Part shown: one piece after another, positions 41,008 to 49,295 of the stretch
Layout of the letters: each line of letters starts with the position of its first letter
Numbering within the stretch: position 1 is the first letter of the stretch
DNA from: an uncultured Collinsella sp.
GTDB lineage: Bacteria; Actinomycetota; Coriobacteriia; Coriobacteriales; Coriobacteriaceae
DNA: 49,295 bases
Direction of reading: 5' to 3'
NCBI GenBank assembly: GCA_900541015.1
Contig: UQIB01000021.1
Location: 1-49,295, forward strand
Program-made: the position numbers and the translations under genes
The notes under the pieces: generated by a model
Seen by the model: only the letters and a program-made list of their open reading frames with translations
What the model was told of the DNA's origin: nothing
Databases searched by the model: none

Positions 41008-41838
41008 ATGGGTTGCGAACACGCACAGGCCGCCGGCGGACAAACGTCGCCGTCGCAATTTGAGGAGAACACGCTGTCCGAGGTCAAGCGCGTCATCGCC
41101 GTGCTTTCCGGCAAGGGCGGTGTCGGCAAGTCATTTGTCACCGGTGCCATCGCCACCGAGCTTGCCCGTCACGGCCACAAGGTCGGCGTCCTCGATGCCG
41201 ACATCACCGGTCCCTCTATCCCCAAGATGTTCGGTATGAGTGGACGCCACGTCCATGCCCTTGGCAACCTTATGCTGCCCGAAATCTCCGAGCACGGCGT
41301 CAAGGTCATGAGCTCCAACCTTCTGCTCCAAAACGAGACCGACCCCGTCCTTTGGCGCGGTCCGGTCATCGCAGGCGCCATTAGGCAGTTCTGGAGCGAG
41401 ACCTCGTGGGGCCCCATCGACTACCTGCTGGTCGACATGCCTCCGGGAACAGGCGACGTCGCGCTCACCGTCTTCCAGTCGCTGCCGGTCGACGGCATCG
41501 TCATCGTCACGAGCCCGCAGGATCTGGTCTCGATGATCGTCGCCAAGGCGGTCAACATGGCCGAGAAGATGAACGTCCCCATTCTGGGCATCGTCGAGAA
41601 CATGAGCTATATCGAGTGCCCCGACTGCGGCAAGAAGATCGAGGTCTTTGGTAAGAGCAAGCTCCCCGAAGTCGCAGAGCGCTACAACCTCGAAATCTTG
41701 GGCCAGCTTCCCATCAATCCGTCACTCGCCGAGGCCTGCGATAAGGGCGAGGTCGAGACCGCGCTGCCCGATGGCATGCTGCCCAAGGCCGTCTCTGCCG
41801 TCGAGATTATTACCCCGCACGAGACCGACGAGGCCTAA
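41008..41838 (+). CDS. Mrp/NBP35 family iron-sulfur cluster carrier ATPase
   Basis: A 276-residue P-loop ATPase (ApbC/Mrp) that binds and transfers Fe-S clusters in the cytoplasm. The deviant Walker A GKGGVGKS is at residues 35-42, DADITGPSIPKMFG follows, Walker B-like YLLVDMPPGTGD, and the cluster-binding CxxC is in YIECPDCGKK near the C-terminus. A further Cys lies at residue 3. Start ATG 41008-41010 has AAAGGAG nine bases upstream; the frame is open 19 residues further. The next gene starts directly after the TAA. Confidence 0.9.
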   Translation: MGCEHAQAAGGQTSPSQFEENTLSEVKRVIAVLSGKGGVGKSFVTGAIATELARHGHKVGVLDADITGPSIPKMFGMSGRHVHALGNLMLPEISEHGVKVMSSNLLLQNETDPVLWRGPVIAGAIRQFWSETSWGPIDYLLVDMPPGTGDVALTVFQSLPVDGIVIVTSPQDLVSMIVAKAVNMAEKMNVPILGIVENMSYIECPDCGKKIEVFGKSKLPEVAERYNLEILGQLPINPSLAEACDKGEVETALPDGMLPKAVSAVEIITPHETDEA

Positions 41839-43110
41839 GTGAACACGAGCGCCTTCTATGACGTCCTGGTAATCGGCGGCGGGGCTTCAGGCCTCGCCGC
41901 CGCCATTACGGCCGCACGCGCTGGCAAAAGCGTCTGCATCGTTGAGCGCGATGTCGCCTGCGGCCTTAAACTCCTTGCGACCGGCAACGGCCGCTGCAAC
42001 CTCTCCAACGAATCGATTGATCCACAGCGGTATAACCACCCCGCATTCGTTGAATCCGTTATGGGCCCCCAGCCCGAACAAGAGCTTATGGGTTTCTTCT
42101 CCTCGCTGGGCATCACGACAACCTCTGAGGACGGCCGGCTGTACCCACGCTCCCTTCGTGCCGAATCGGTGCGTGACGCGCTTCTCAACGTCTGCGACCG
42201 CCTGGGTATCACCTTAATCTGCGGAGCCAACGTTGCCTCGGCACACAAAACTTCCGAAGGCTGGGCACTCCAAATAGACCGTCCAGCGCGGGCGCTCAAG
42301 GCAAAAAAGCACGATGACCGAAAATCGGAGCTCCGCTCGCTTCGGAAAGCGCTCGCCGATGTCCCTCGCAAGAACGAGGCCCTGCAGGCACATGCCGTAA
42401 TTATCGCCACGGGCGGCAACCCCACCGGTATCGCCGATACGTTTCGCCTCCCCCTCACTTCGCTGCGCCCCATCCTCTGCCCCGTATCGGCAACGGTCGT
42501 CGGCGATCGGGCGGCACTCAAGACGTTGGATGGCCTGCGCGTCCGCGCCCGCTTGACGCTCGCCCGCAATCATAATGAGCTCTGGCACGAAGACGGTGAA
42601 GTCCTGTTTCGAACCTTCGGCATCTCGGGCGTCGCTGTCTTCAACCTCTCCCGTCGTATCCAGCGCGGCGATACGATCCTGCTCGACGTTTTCCCCGACC
42701 TCTCCAAAGACGAGCTGCTCGATATGCTCAACCGGCGCGTTGAGCTGCTCGGCGGCTTTTCGCCCCGCGATCCCCGTTGGCTCGACGGCATGCTCGCCCC
42801 GCAACTCTCCCGCGTCGTCTGCACGGCGTTCGAGCAGTGCCATCCAGACTCCAACGATGTCATCCACCTGGCCTCGATCCTCAAACACTTTAAGTTGCTC
42901 GTCGAGGGAACAGCCGAGGAGCGCTCGGCGCAGGTCACGCGTGGTGGCGTATCTGTCGAGAGCATCTCAATACCCAGTCTACGCGCGCGCAGCGCTGTCG
43001 ACGCCCCGCTTTACCTCTGCGGCGAAGCGCTCGACATCGACGCCGATTGCGGAGGCTTTAACCTTGCGTGGGCCTGGCTCTCGGGCATTCGCGCTGCAAG
43101 CAGTTTGTAG
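41839..43110 (+). CDS. HI0933/BaiN-like FAD-dependent oxidoreductase
   Basis: A 423-residue flavoprotein. The dinucleotide motif is VLVIGGGASGLAAA near residue 9, GLKLLATGNGRCNLSN is the family fingerprint, IIATGGNPTG the second FAD contact, and the C-terminus LCGEALDIDADCGGFNLAWAWLSG. Relatives include BaiN, proposed for reduction of bile acid enoyl intermediates in clostridia, but most members have no proven substrate. GTG start 41839-41841 directly follows the Mrp stop, so coupling with the Fe-S carrier is likely. An Arg/Lys-rich segment (KAKKHDDRKSELRSLRK) near 155-170 is unusual. Confidence 0.82.
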   Translation: MNTSAFYDVLVIGGGASGLAAAITAARAGKSVCIVERDVACGLKLLATGNGRCNLSNESIDPQRYNHPAFVESVMGPQPEQELMGFFSSLGITTTSEDGRLYPRSLRAESVRDALLNVCDRLGITLICGANVASAHKTSEGWALQIDRPARALKAKKHDDRKSELRSLRKALADVPRKNEALQAHAVIIATGGNPTGIADTFRLPLTSLRPILCPVSATVVGDRAALKTLDGLRVRARLTLARNHNELWHEDGEVLFRTFGISGVAVFNLSRRIQRGDTILLDVFPDLSKDELLDMLNRRVELLGGFSPRDPRWLDGMLAPQLSRVVCTAFEQCHPDSNDVIHLASILKHFKLLVEGTAEERSAQVTRGGVSVESISIPSLRARSAVDAPLYLCGEALDIDADCGGFNLAWAWLSGIRAASSL

Positions 43111-43139
43111 CCGCGCAGTCTATAATCAAAAACGCATTC

Positions 43140-43165
43140 GGGCCGTCTGGGATACCGGACGGCCC
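43140..43165 (+). terminator. terminator after the HI0933-like gene
   Basis: GGGCCGTC pairs with GACGGCCC around a 9-base loop, then CTTTCTT. It lies 30 bases past the stop. A TATAAT at 43121-43126 stands just before it, but I find no matching -35. Confidence 0.65.
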
Positions 43166-43190
43166 CTTTCTTGCCTCTAAGGAGACCTCG

Positions 43191-44831
43191 ATGATCGAAA
43201 TCACCCAAGTCAACGCGTCGCTCGATGAAGCCGGCGATGAAAATGCCTGCCTCATTGTTGGCAAGCGAGTCGCCAAGCGCATCCTACGTTGCAAGGACTC
43301 CGAAATCAAGTCCATCGAACTCCACCGCAAGTCAATCGACGCTCGCAAAAAACGAGACGTCCATTTTATCCTGAGCTTTCGTGTTGAGCTGACTAGTCCC
43401 CACCTCGAGCGAGAAGCGGTCGACAGTGTTGCCGAGCGTGACCGCTCGCGCGTACGCACGATAGAAGACGATGGGCCTTCATTCCCCTCCCCCGTCTCCG
43501 ACGCACCTCAAGAACGCCCTGTCGTTGTCGGCGCCGGATGCGCCGGCCTTTTCGCTGCGCTCACGCTCGCCAAAGCAGGTCTTAAGCCCTTGCTTATCGA
43601 GCGCGGCGACCCGGCATTTCGCCGCTCGCAGGCGATCGACCTCTTTCTAAAGGAGCGCATCCTCGACCCCGAGAGCAATATTCAGTTTGGTCTGGGCGGC
43701 GCGGGGACCTTCTCGGACGGCAAGCTCAATACGGGAACCAAAAATCCCGCCCATCGCCTTATCCTCGAAACCTTCGTCGAGGCGGGCGCGCCCCGCGATA
43801 TTCTGTGGGATGCCAAGCCGCACATTGGCTCCGACATCCTTCCCACGGTTGTCACCGCTATATCCCAGCGCATCGAGCAGCTCGGAGGTGTCGTCCGTTA
43901 TCGAACAAAGCTCGTCGACATTCGCATCGACGCGTCTGGCGCCATCACCGGTATCGATGTCCAATCGTCCCAAGACGCCGCTTACGAGCCAATTGAGACA
44001 AAGCACCTCATCCTCGCCTGCGGGCATTCTGCTCGCGATATTTTTGAGCTCCTTAAGGACCACAACGTGGCCCTCGCACAAAAGACCTTTGCCATGGGCG
44101 TTCGCATCGAGCATCCGCAGCGCGACATCGACCGAGCCCAATATGGAGCCTCGGCGGGACATCCTGCCCTCGGAGCAGCCCCCTACAAGCTCGTCGCCCA
44201 TCTTCCCAACGGCCGCAGCGTGTTCTCGTTTTGCATGTGCCCCGGCGGGCAGGTTGTCGCCGCCTCTTCCGAGCAGGGCCACCTGTGCGTCAACGGCGCC
44301 AGCCTCAATGCCCGCGACGGACGCAACGCAAACGCCGCCCTGCTCGTTAACGTCACGCCTGAGGACCTTCCCAACGATGACCCGCTCGCCGGCATCGAGC
44401 TCCAGCGTGCCTGCGAGGCGGCCGCCTATCGCCTGGGTGGTTCCAACTGGAACGCACCGGCACAACTCGTCGGAGATTTCCTCGCAGGACGCGCCAGCAA
44501 GGCGCCCGGAAAGGTAAAGCCCACCTATCCGCTCGGTGTGACCTGGACGGCAATTGACGAAGCCCTGCCGCAGCATATCATCGATTCGCTCCGCCTGGGA
44601 CTTCCCCTACTCGGAAAAAAGCTACGAGGCTATGACCGCCCCGATGCCGTTCTTACCGGCGTGGAGACTCGTTCGAGCTCACCGGTTACTGTCACCCGAG
44701 ACCGAACGTGCCATGCCGTGTCGACCCCGGGACTCTACCCTTGCGGTGAGGGAGCTGGATATGCCGGCGGCATCATGAGCGCGGCCACCGACGGCATTCG
44801 TTGTGCCGAAGCCCTGATCGCAGACCTCTAG
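43191..44831 (+). CDS. FAD-dependent dehydrogenase (COG2509 type)
   Basis: A 546-residue flavoprotein. The N-terminal ~95 residues form a ferredoxin-like lid with a Lys/Arg-rich strand (KSIDARKKRDVHF). The FAD motif is VVVGAGCAGLFAALTLAKAG near residue 108, QFGLGGAGTFSDGKLNTG follows, LILACGHSARD, FSFCMCPGG, and the C-terminal GEGAGYAGGIMSAATDG. The family is widespread in anaerobes, and its substrate is unknown. Start ATG 43191-43193 has AAGGAG seven bases upstream; the longer frame overlaps the previous gene and is rejected. Second flavoprotein in a row after the Mrp gene. Confidence 0.82.
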   Translation: MIEITQVNASLDEAGDENACLIVGKRVAKRILRCKDSEIKSIELHRKSIDARKKRDVHFILSFRVELTSPHLEREAVDSVAERDRSRVRTIEDDGPSFPSPVSDAPQERPVVVGAGCAGLFAALTLAKAGLKPLLIERGDPAFRRSQAIDLFLKERILDPESNIQFGLGGAGTFSDGKLNTGTKNPAHRLILETFVEAGAPRDILWDAKPHIGSDILPTVVTAISQRIEQLGGVVRYRTKLVDIRIDASGAITGIDVQSSQDAAYEPIETKHLILACGHSARDIFELLKDHNVALAQKTFAMGVRIEHPQRDIDRAQYGASAGHPALGAAPYKLVAHLPNGRSVFSFCMCPGGQVVAASSEQGHLCVNGASLNARDGRNANAALLVNVTPEDLPNDDPLAGIELQRACEAAAYRLGGSNWNAPAQLVGDFLAGRASKAPGKVKPTYPLGVTWTAIDEALPQHIIDSLRLGLPLLGKKLRGYDRPDAVLTGVETRSSSPVTVTRDRTCHAVSTPGLYPCGEGAGYAGGIMSAATDGIRCAEALIADL

Positions 44832-44858
44832 CGCACGAATTCCAGCACGCAAAAGACA

Positions 44859-44892
44859 CAGGCCCCGAGCTCCACAGGGAACTCGGGGCCTG
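44859..44892. terminator. bidirectional terminator between convergent genes
   Basis: Perfect 11-bp stem CAGGCCCCGAG / CTCGGGGCCTG with a 12-base loop. It is flanked by TTCGCTATTTCTT on the plus side and TGTCTTTTG on the minus side. It serves the flavoprotein gene and uvrB, which converge here. Confidence 0.75.
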
Positions 44893-44896
44893 TTCG

Positions 44897-47137
44897 CTAT
44901 TTCTTAAACCGTGCACCCTGGCGTTTTCTGCCCGATGCGAACGTGGAACCCTTGCGGGCCTGCGAACGTAAGCGCTCGATCGTCTCGTCCTCAGACGCAC
45001 CCTCGAGCATCGCCCGAATCTGAACGACGGCATCGCGCAGGCGCGCCGCCTCCTCAAAGTCCATGGCGGCAGAAGCGTTGCGCATATCCTCTTCCATGGT
45101 TTCGACGATCCGCACAAGCTCGTCATGCGGCAGTTCTTCCAACTGCTCCGCAAGTGTCTGCTCGGGTGCCACCGTTTCCGGCACGCCGCCCTCGCCCGAC
45201 TCATCGGGCGTATAGAATGCGCCATGGCCAAGGGAGTCGCCCTTCGAGCGCCCCTTGGAACCCACGGTTTTTTCGGCTTCGGCAATAAAACTTGAGATGT
45301 CGTTGATGGCCTTGCGCACCGTCTTGGGCACAATGCCATGCTCTTCGTTATATGCCATCTGAATCTCGCGGCGGCGCCGCGTCTCCTCGATGGCCTCTTT
45401 CATCGAATCGGTCACAACGTCCGCATACATGATGACTTCGCCATCGGCGTTACGGGCCGCGCGGCCAATCGTCTGAATCAGCGAACGGCGGTTGCGCAAG
45501 AAGCCTTCCTTATCGGCGTCGAGAATTGCCACCAGCGAGACCTCGGGAAGATCCAGGCCCTCACGAAGCAGGTTGATGCCAACGAGAACATCGATCTTGC
45601 CCTCGCGCAGCGTTCGCAGGATCTCGACACGGTCCATTGTCGCCGTATCAGAGTGCATGTAATTGACCTTAATGCCCGCGTCAAGCAGATGGTCGGTCAG
45701 GTCCTCGGCCATGCGCTTGGTCAACGTGGTCACCAGCACGCGCTCCTTGCGGGCAACGCGCTCGCGAATCTCGTCCTCAAGATCGTCAATCTGGCCGCGT
45801 ACTGGACGCACGTCAATCTTGGGGTCGAGCAGGCCGGTCGGACGAATAATCTGCTCCACGTCGTTCTGGCTCACCCGCAGCTCGTAGTCGCCCGGCGTGG
45901 CCGAAACATAGATAAACTGGGGTATCCTTGCCTCAAACTCATCGAAACGAAGCGGGCGGTTATCGAGCGCCGAGGGCAGGCGAAAACCGTGTTCCACCAG
46001 CGTCACCTTACGCGAGCGGTCACCTTCGTGCATGCCGCGAATCTGCGGCACCGTCACATGGCTCTCATCGATGATGCAGAGCATATCCTTGGGAAAGTAA
46101 TCGATTAGGGTAAACGGCGGCTCACCCGGTTTGCGACCGTCCAGATGACGCGAGTAGTTCTCGATGCCGTTGCAAAAGCCCATCGTCTCGAGCATCTCAA
46201 GATCATAATCGGTGCGCTGCTGCAGACGCTGCGCCTCGAGCAACTTGTCGGTCGCCTTGAGCTCCGCGACGCGCTTCTCGCACTCTTCGCTGATCGATTT
46301 CAGAGCCGCCTTGACCTTCGGCTTCTCGGTCACGTAGTGCGATGCCGGCCATACGGGGATGGCCTCGTACTCACGCAGCATTTCACCGGTGACCTCATCG
46401 ATCTCGGCAATCAGCTCGACCTCGTCGCCAAAGAACTCAAACCGCAACGGATGCTCGGCATAAGGCGGATACACGTCGACAACATCGCCGCGCACGCGGA
46501 ACGTGCCGCGTGCCAGGTCATAGTCATTGCGATCATATTGAATGTCGATAAGTGCATGGATAAAGTCATCACGCTCGAGCGGCACCTTTTTGTCGACGTT
46601 TGGAGCCAGACCCGCATAGTCCTCAGGAGAGCCAATGCCATAGATACACGAGACCGATGCGACAACGATCACATCGCGTCGAGAGAGCAGCGATGCGGTC
46701 GCCTGATGTCGCAGCATCTCGACCTCTTCGTTAATCGAGGAGTCTTTCTCGATATATGTATCGCTTTGCGGCACATACGCCTCGGGCTGATAGTAGTCAT
46801 AGTACGAGACGAAGTAGACCACAGCGTTGTTGGGAAAGAACTCTTTGAGCTCGCTCGCAAGCTGAGCGGCGAGCGTTTTATTCGGAGCCATGACCAGCGT
46901 CGGCTTTCCCAGGGCCTCAATAGTCTTTGCCATCGTGAAGGTCTTGCCCGAACCAGTCACGCCCAGCAAAACCTGATAGCGGTCTCCGTCCCTCACGCCC
47001 TGCACAAGCGACTCAATGGCCTTAGGCTGGGAACCGGCAGGCTCATAGGGAGACACGACCTTAAACGGCACGTCAGAGCCTTCAACGCCAAAGCGCTTAA
47101 GTTCACCACCAACGCGTTCTACTTCAAATTCCGCCAT
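44897..47137 (-). CDS. uvrB: excinuclease ABC subunit B
   Basis: A 746-residue helicase-like repair protein that loads damage from UvrA and recruits UvrC. Walker A GVTGSGKTFT near residue 59, the beta-hairpin FVSYYDYYQPEAYVPQSDTYIEKD, Walker B CIIDESHV, the helicase motif QTIGRAARN, and a C-terminal UVR motif (ASAAMDFEEAARLRDAVVQIR). It is about 70 residues longer than common UvrB because of a 20-residue N-terminal extension and a Gly/Ser/acidic linker before the UVR motif (GSKGRSKGDSLGHGAF). ATG 47135-47137 follows AGGAG. It ends the coaE-slt-uvrB run. Confidence 0.95.
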   Translation of the reverse strand: MAEFEVERVGGELKRFGVEGSDVPFKVVSPYEPAGSQPKAIESLVQGVRDGDRYQVLLGVTGSGKTFTMAKTIEALGKPTLVMAPNKTLAAQLASELKEFFPNNAVVYFVSYYDYYQPEAYVPQSDTYIEKDSSINEEVEMLRHQATASLLSRRDVIVVASVSCIYGIGSPEDYAGLAPNVDKKVPLERDDFIHALIDIQYDRNDYDLARGTFRVRGDVVDVYPPYAEHPLRFEFFGDEVELIAEIDEVTGEMLREYEAIPVWPASHYVTEKPKVKAALKSISEECEKRVAELKATDKLLEAQRLQQRTDYDLEMLETMGFCNGIENYSRHLDGRKPGEPPFTLIDYFPKDMLCIIDESHVTVPQIRGMHEGDRSRKVTLVEHGFRLPSALDNRPLRFDEFEARIPQFIYVSATPGDYELRVSQNDVEQIIRPTGLLDPKIDVRPVRGQIDDLEDEIRERVARKERVLVTTLTKRMAEDLTDHLLDAGIKVNYMHSDTATMDRVEILRTLREGKIDVLVGINLLREGLDLPEVSLVAILDADKEGFLRNRRSLIQTIGRAARNADGEVIMYADVVTDSMKEAIEETRRRREIQMAYNEEHGIVPKTVRKAINDISSFIAEAEKTVGSKGRSKGDSLGHGAFYTPDESGEGGVPETVAPEQTLAEQLEELPHDELVRIVETMEEDMRNASAAMDFEEAARLRDAVVQIRAMLEGASEDETIERLRSQARKGSTFASGRKRQGARFKK

Positions 47138-47188
47138 GGATACTCCTAACTCATATATCTGCAGTATACGCAGGCGGCAGGCATAGTC

Positions 47189-47770
47189 CTATACGAACCG
47201 ATCGGGATAGAGGGTCTTGTAGCGAGCCCAGGCATTATTGACACGAATCAGATACGCCTGCGTCTCGGGAAAGGTGATTGCATTATGAAGCGACGTACTC
47301 TGCTGCGCCCATCCGTCGACATTGCCCATGCCGGCGTTATAGGCGGCAATGGCACTGTCAGTCGACCCGTTAAAATACGCCAGAAGATACGAGAGATACG
47401 CACAGCCAAACTCGATATTCGTAGCCGGATCGTTAAGGTTGTCGGCCGAATACTCGCCACCGTCGACAAGGCCCTTGGCGATCATATCCTGGGCAGTCTC
47501 GGGCATCAGCTGCATTAATCCCTGAGCACCCTGATTCGACTCGGCCTCGGGATCCCAATTCGATTCCGACTTAATGACAGCGCACACCAGATACGGATCC
47601 AGATTATGCGAAATACTGGATTGCTTTACATACGCCTCGTAGTCAATCGGATACAGCGGCTTAAAGAAAGCGGCAGGAGCATACGAGTAAACGAATGAGA
47701 TAAGGCCGAAGGCAAAAACGGCAGTCAGCGGTATAAGGCGATACCATGTAAGGAAACGTGTCTTAGGCAT
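47189..47770 (-). CDS. membrane-anchored lytic transglycosylase (SLT domain)
   Basis: A 193-residue extracytoplasmic peptidoglycan lyase. One N-terminal span (LIPLTAVFAFGLISFVYSY) without a lipobox anchors it. The SLT domain has the catalytic Glu in VIKSESNWDPEAES, the GLMQLMPETAQD motif, CAYLSYLLAYF and AIAAYNAGMGNVDGW. It makes 1,6-anhydro-muramic ends during wall turnover. Its start overlaps coaE by 8 bases; uvrB lies upstream on the other side at 51 bases' distance... on the same strand, downstream in transcription. Confidence 0.88.
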   Translation of the reverse strand: MPKTRFLTWYRLIPLTAVFAFGLISFVYSYAPAAFFKPLYPIDYEAYVKQSSISHNLDPYLVCAVIKSESNWDPEAESNQGAQGLMQLMPETAQDMIAKGLVDGGEYSADNLNDPATNIEFGCAYLSYLLAYFNGSTDSAIAAYNAGMGNVDGWAQQSTSLHNAITFPETQAYLIRVNNAWARYKTLYPDRFV

Positions 47771-48404
47771 CGGCCTCCTCCTTATCCGCTACATCCCGGA
47801 ACCCATGGCGCGCAAGCCATGCGTCCAGTTGTTCAAAGAGCGAGTTATCGCCTGCCGCATTGTCAATCACCGTTGCAGCGAGATTGCACAGCGCAGACTC
47901 TTCGGGCTGGCAAGCAGAACGGGCATCGAAATCAGATGGCTCCATACCACGTTGAATAGCGCGCTCGCGACGAACTGATAAAGGGGCGCTGATGACCAGA
48001 ATTTCATCAGCCAAACCAAATGCATCCTCAAAACCAGTCGGAGCAGAAACCTCGACTACCGCAAAGGGATAACGGGGAGACGAAACCGTACAACAAACCG
48101 GATCGAGAATCCTAAGCGAAAGCTGTTCAATGAGAACGGGATGCACAATGCCATTGAGCCGAGCGACCGAATCAGGAGAAGCGAAAGCTCGAGAAGCGAG
48201 GATGCCGCGGCGAATGCCGCCTTCCTCATCCAAAATGTCCCAACCGAATTCATCCGCGAGTGTATTGACGATATCAGAGCCCGGCACATACAGCGATTTT
48301 GCAAGCTCATCCAGATCGATAAGCATAGCGCCACGAGATTCGAAATAGCGGCAGGCAGTCGACTTACCCGAAGCAATATTGCCCAAGACAAATACGGTAA
48401 ACAT
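47763..48404 (-). CDS. coaE: dephospho-CoA kinase
   Basis: A 213-residue kinase for the last step of coenzyme A synthesis. The P-loop is GNIASGKST near residue 8, then LIDLDELAKSLY, the substrate motif RLNGIVHPVLIEQL, and the lid RRERAIQRGMEPSDFDAR, with a longer than usual C-terminal tail (SLFEQLDAWLARHGF). The P-loop starts GNI rather than the common GxT/GGI. Start ATG 48402-48404 has GGGAGGG five bases upstream; a TTG codon just before is an alternative. First gene of coaE-slt-uvrB, after the rRNA operon terminator. Confidence 0.85.
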   Translation of the reverse strand: MFTVFVLGNIASGKSTACRYFESRGAMLIDLDELAKSLYVPGSDIVNTLADEFGWDILDEEGGIRRGILASRAFASPDSVARLNGIVHPVLIEQLSLRILDPVCCTVSSPRYPFAVVEVSAPTGFEDAFGLADEILVISAPLSVRRERAIQRGMEPSDFDARSACQPEESALCNLAATVIDNAAGDNSLFEQLDAWLARHGFRDVADKEEADA

Positions 48405-48432
48405 CAAGCCCTCCCTAACGCCAATGCGAGTA

Positions 48433-48463
48433 ATTATCGCTCAAATACACTAGATGGACTCAA
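48433..48463 (-). promoter_or_regulatory. candidate promoter of coaE
   Basis: Minus-strand -35 TTGAGT (48458-48463) and -10 GATAAT (48433-48438) are separated by 19 bases. It gives a leader of about 20 bases before the coaE ATG. The spacing is long, hence the low score. Confidence 0.4.
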
Positions 48464-48534
48464 AATACAGCCAAACAGTAAGAGCACATACGGGGGAGCT
48501 AGGTCCCAAAGTACAACGTGTATACAACGCAAAA

Positions 48535-48562
48535 AAGGGGGAGGCCGCGAGGCCTCCCCCTT
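48535..48562 (-). terminator. rRNA operon terminator
   Basis: Perfect 12-bp stem AAGGGGGAGGCC / GGCCTCCCCCTT with a GCGA loop. The minus strand then runs TTTTTT. It lies about 30 bases past the 5S gene. Confidence 0.92.
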
Positions 48563-48594
48563 CTCAGTTCAAGCGTACGGCTCGGTGCCGTCCA

Positions 48595-48715
48595 CCGGTC
48601 AGCGGCGCCCTGGCCTCCCACGGGCTGACCCCGCAGTACTCTCGGCGCGATGGGGCTTAGCTTCCGGGTTCGGAACGGGACCGGGCGTGCCCCCCATGCT
48701 CTGGCCGCTGACCGG
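48595..48715 (-). rRNA. rrf: 5S ribosomal RNA
   Basis: The minus strand begins CCGGTCAGCGGCCAGAGC and ends GCGCCGCTGACCGG; these ends pair as helix I. Inside are CCCGTTCCGAACCCGGAAG (loop C/helix III) and GCCCCATCGCGCCGAGAGTA. About 121 bases, the normal size. End points are good to a few bases. Confidence 0.9.
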
Positions 48716-48867
48716 TGGGCGGCGCCCACCGTTACGGTGATCCGGTATCGCATACACGTGCCCTGGGGGCCGCATGGCGCATAGGGGAGATGACTCGGGG
48801 GCATCCTCGTGCCCGGACCGCGCATGGAGCGCTGGGTCCCGCGGGCCGCGAGGTGCGGTTCCGGAAG

Positions 48868-49295
<428 letters not shown>

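Noticed and set aside
43121..43126. TATAAT as promoter of the COG2509 gene
   Set aside because: No -35 at 16-18 bases, and a terminator hairpin starts about 14 bases after it.

Overview
The window looks like a gut coriobacterium, most likely a Collinsella-type genome. This is inferred from the roughly 60 % GC, the actinobacterial order rapZ-whiA-gap-pgk-tpiA-secG, twin-arginine/lipobox peptide-binding proteins and the overall gene style; no database was searched. The first ~975 bases do not fit. They hold the tail of an aminotransferase and a trpS rich in ATA and AGA codons, and trpS breaks off in mid-gene against an alpha-glucosidase gene that is also broken. That is a chimeric junction, either an assembly misjoin or a rearrangement.

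Layout. 1-2475: foreign-looking fragment, junction, truncated GH13 alpha-glucosidase (minus). 2476-3074: repeat-rich stretch with tRNA-Gly(GCC) and a second copy of its 3' end. 3180-6349: a partner-switching signalling pair (PAS/GAF/PP2C phosphatase, then a STAS-HATPase fusion), preceded by tRNA-Leu(GAG). 6600-7121: two very long structured palindromes. 7093-13035: an oligopeptide ABC operon oppABCDF. 13330-18426: gap, pgk, tpiA, gpmI and secG. 18620-20476: rapZ-whiA. 20575-31004: a nine-gene operon that reads as a sialic acid system: binding lipoprotein, permease, permease-ATPase fusion and ATPase (SatABCD-like), two AXE1-family esterases, NanA, a ROK kinase and NanE. 31370-38515: uvrC, murJ, ybaK and uvrA. 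38709-44831 (plus): LTA-synthase-like enzyme, Mrp ATPase and two flavoproteins. 44897-48404 (minus): uvrB, a lytic transglycosylase and coaE. 48535-49295: end of an rRNA operon (5S and the 3' part of 23S).

How the genes work together. In the nan operon, extracellular sialic acid would be imported by the peptide-type ABC transporter, possibly de-O-acetylated by the esterase, cleaved to N-acetylmannosamine by NanA, phosphorylated by the ROK kinase and epimerised to GlcNAc-6-phosphate by NanE. No deacetylase or deaminase gene (nagA/nagB) and no sialidase lies in the window. Candidate LacI/cre-like AACGTT sites occur before gap, before the sat-nan operon and before oppA, which suggests shared carbon control.

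The most unusual signal is not a protein. Five long imperfect palindromes (about 98-210 bp) fall into two families in which internal-loop sequences are conserved and stem sequences differ completely but still pair. Two sit between genes inside the nan operon, one abuts the end of oppF and pairs with its last codons, and two are in repeat-rich intergenic DNA next to tRNA genes.
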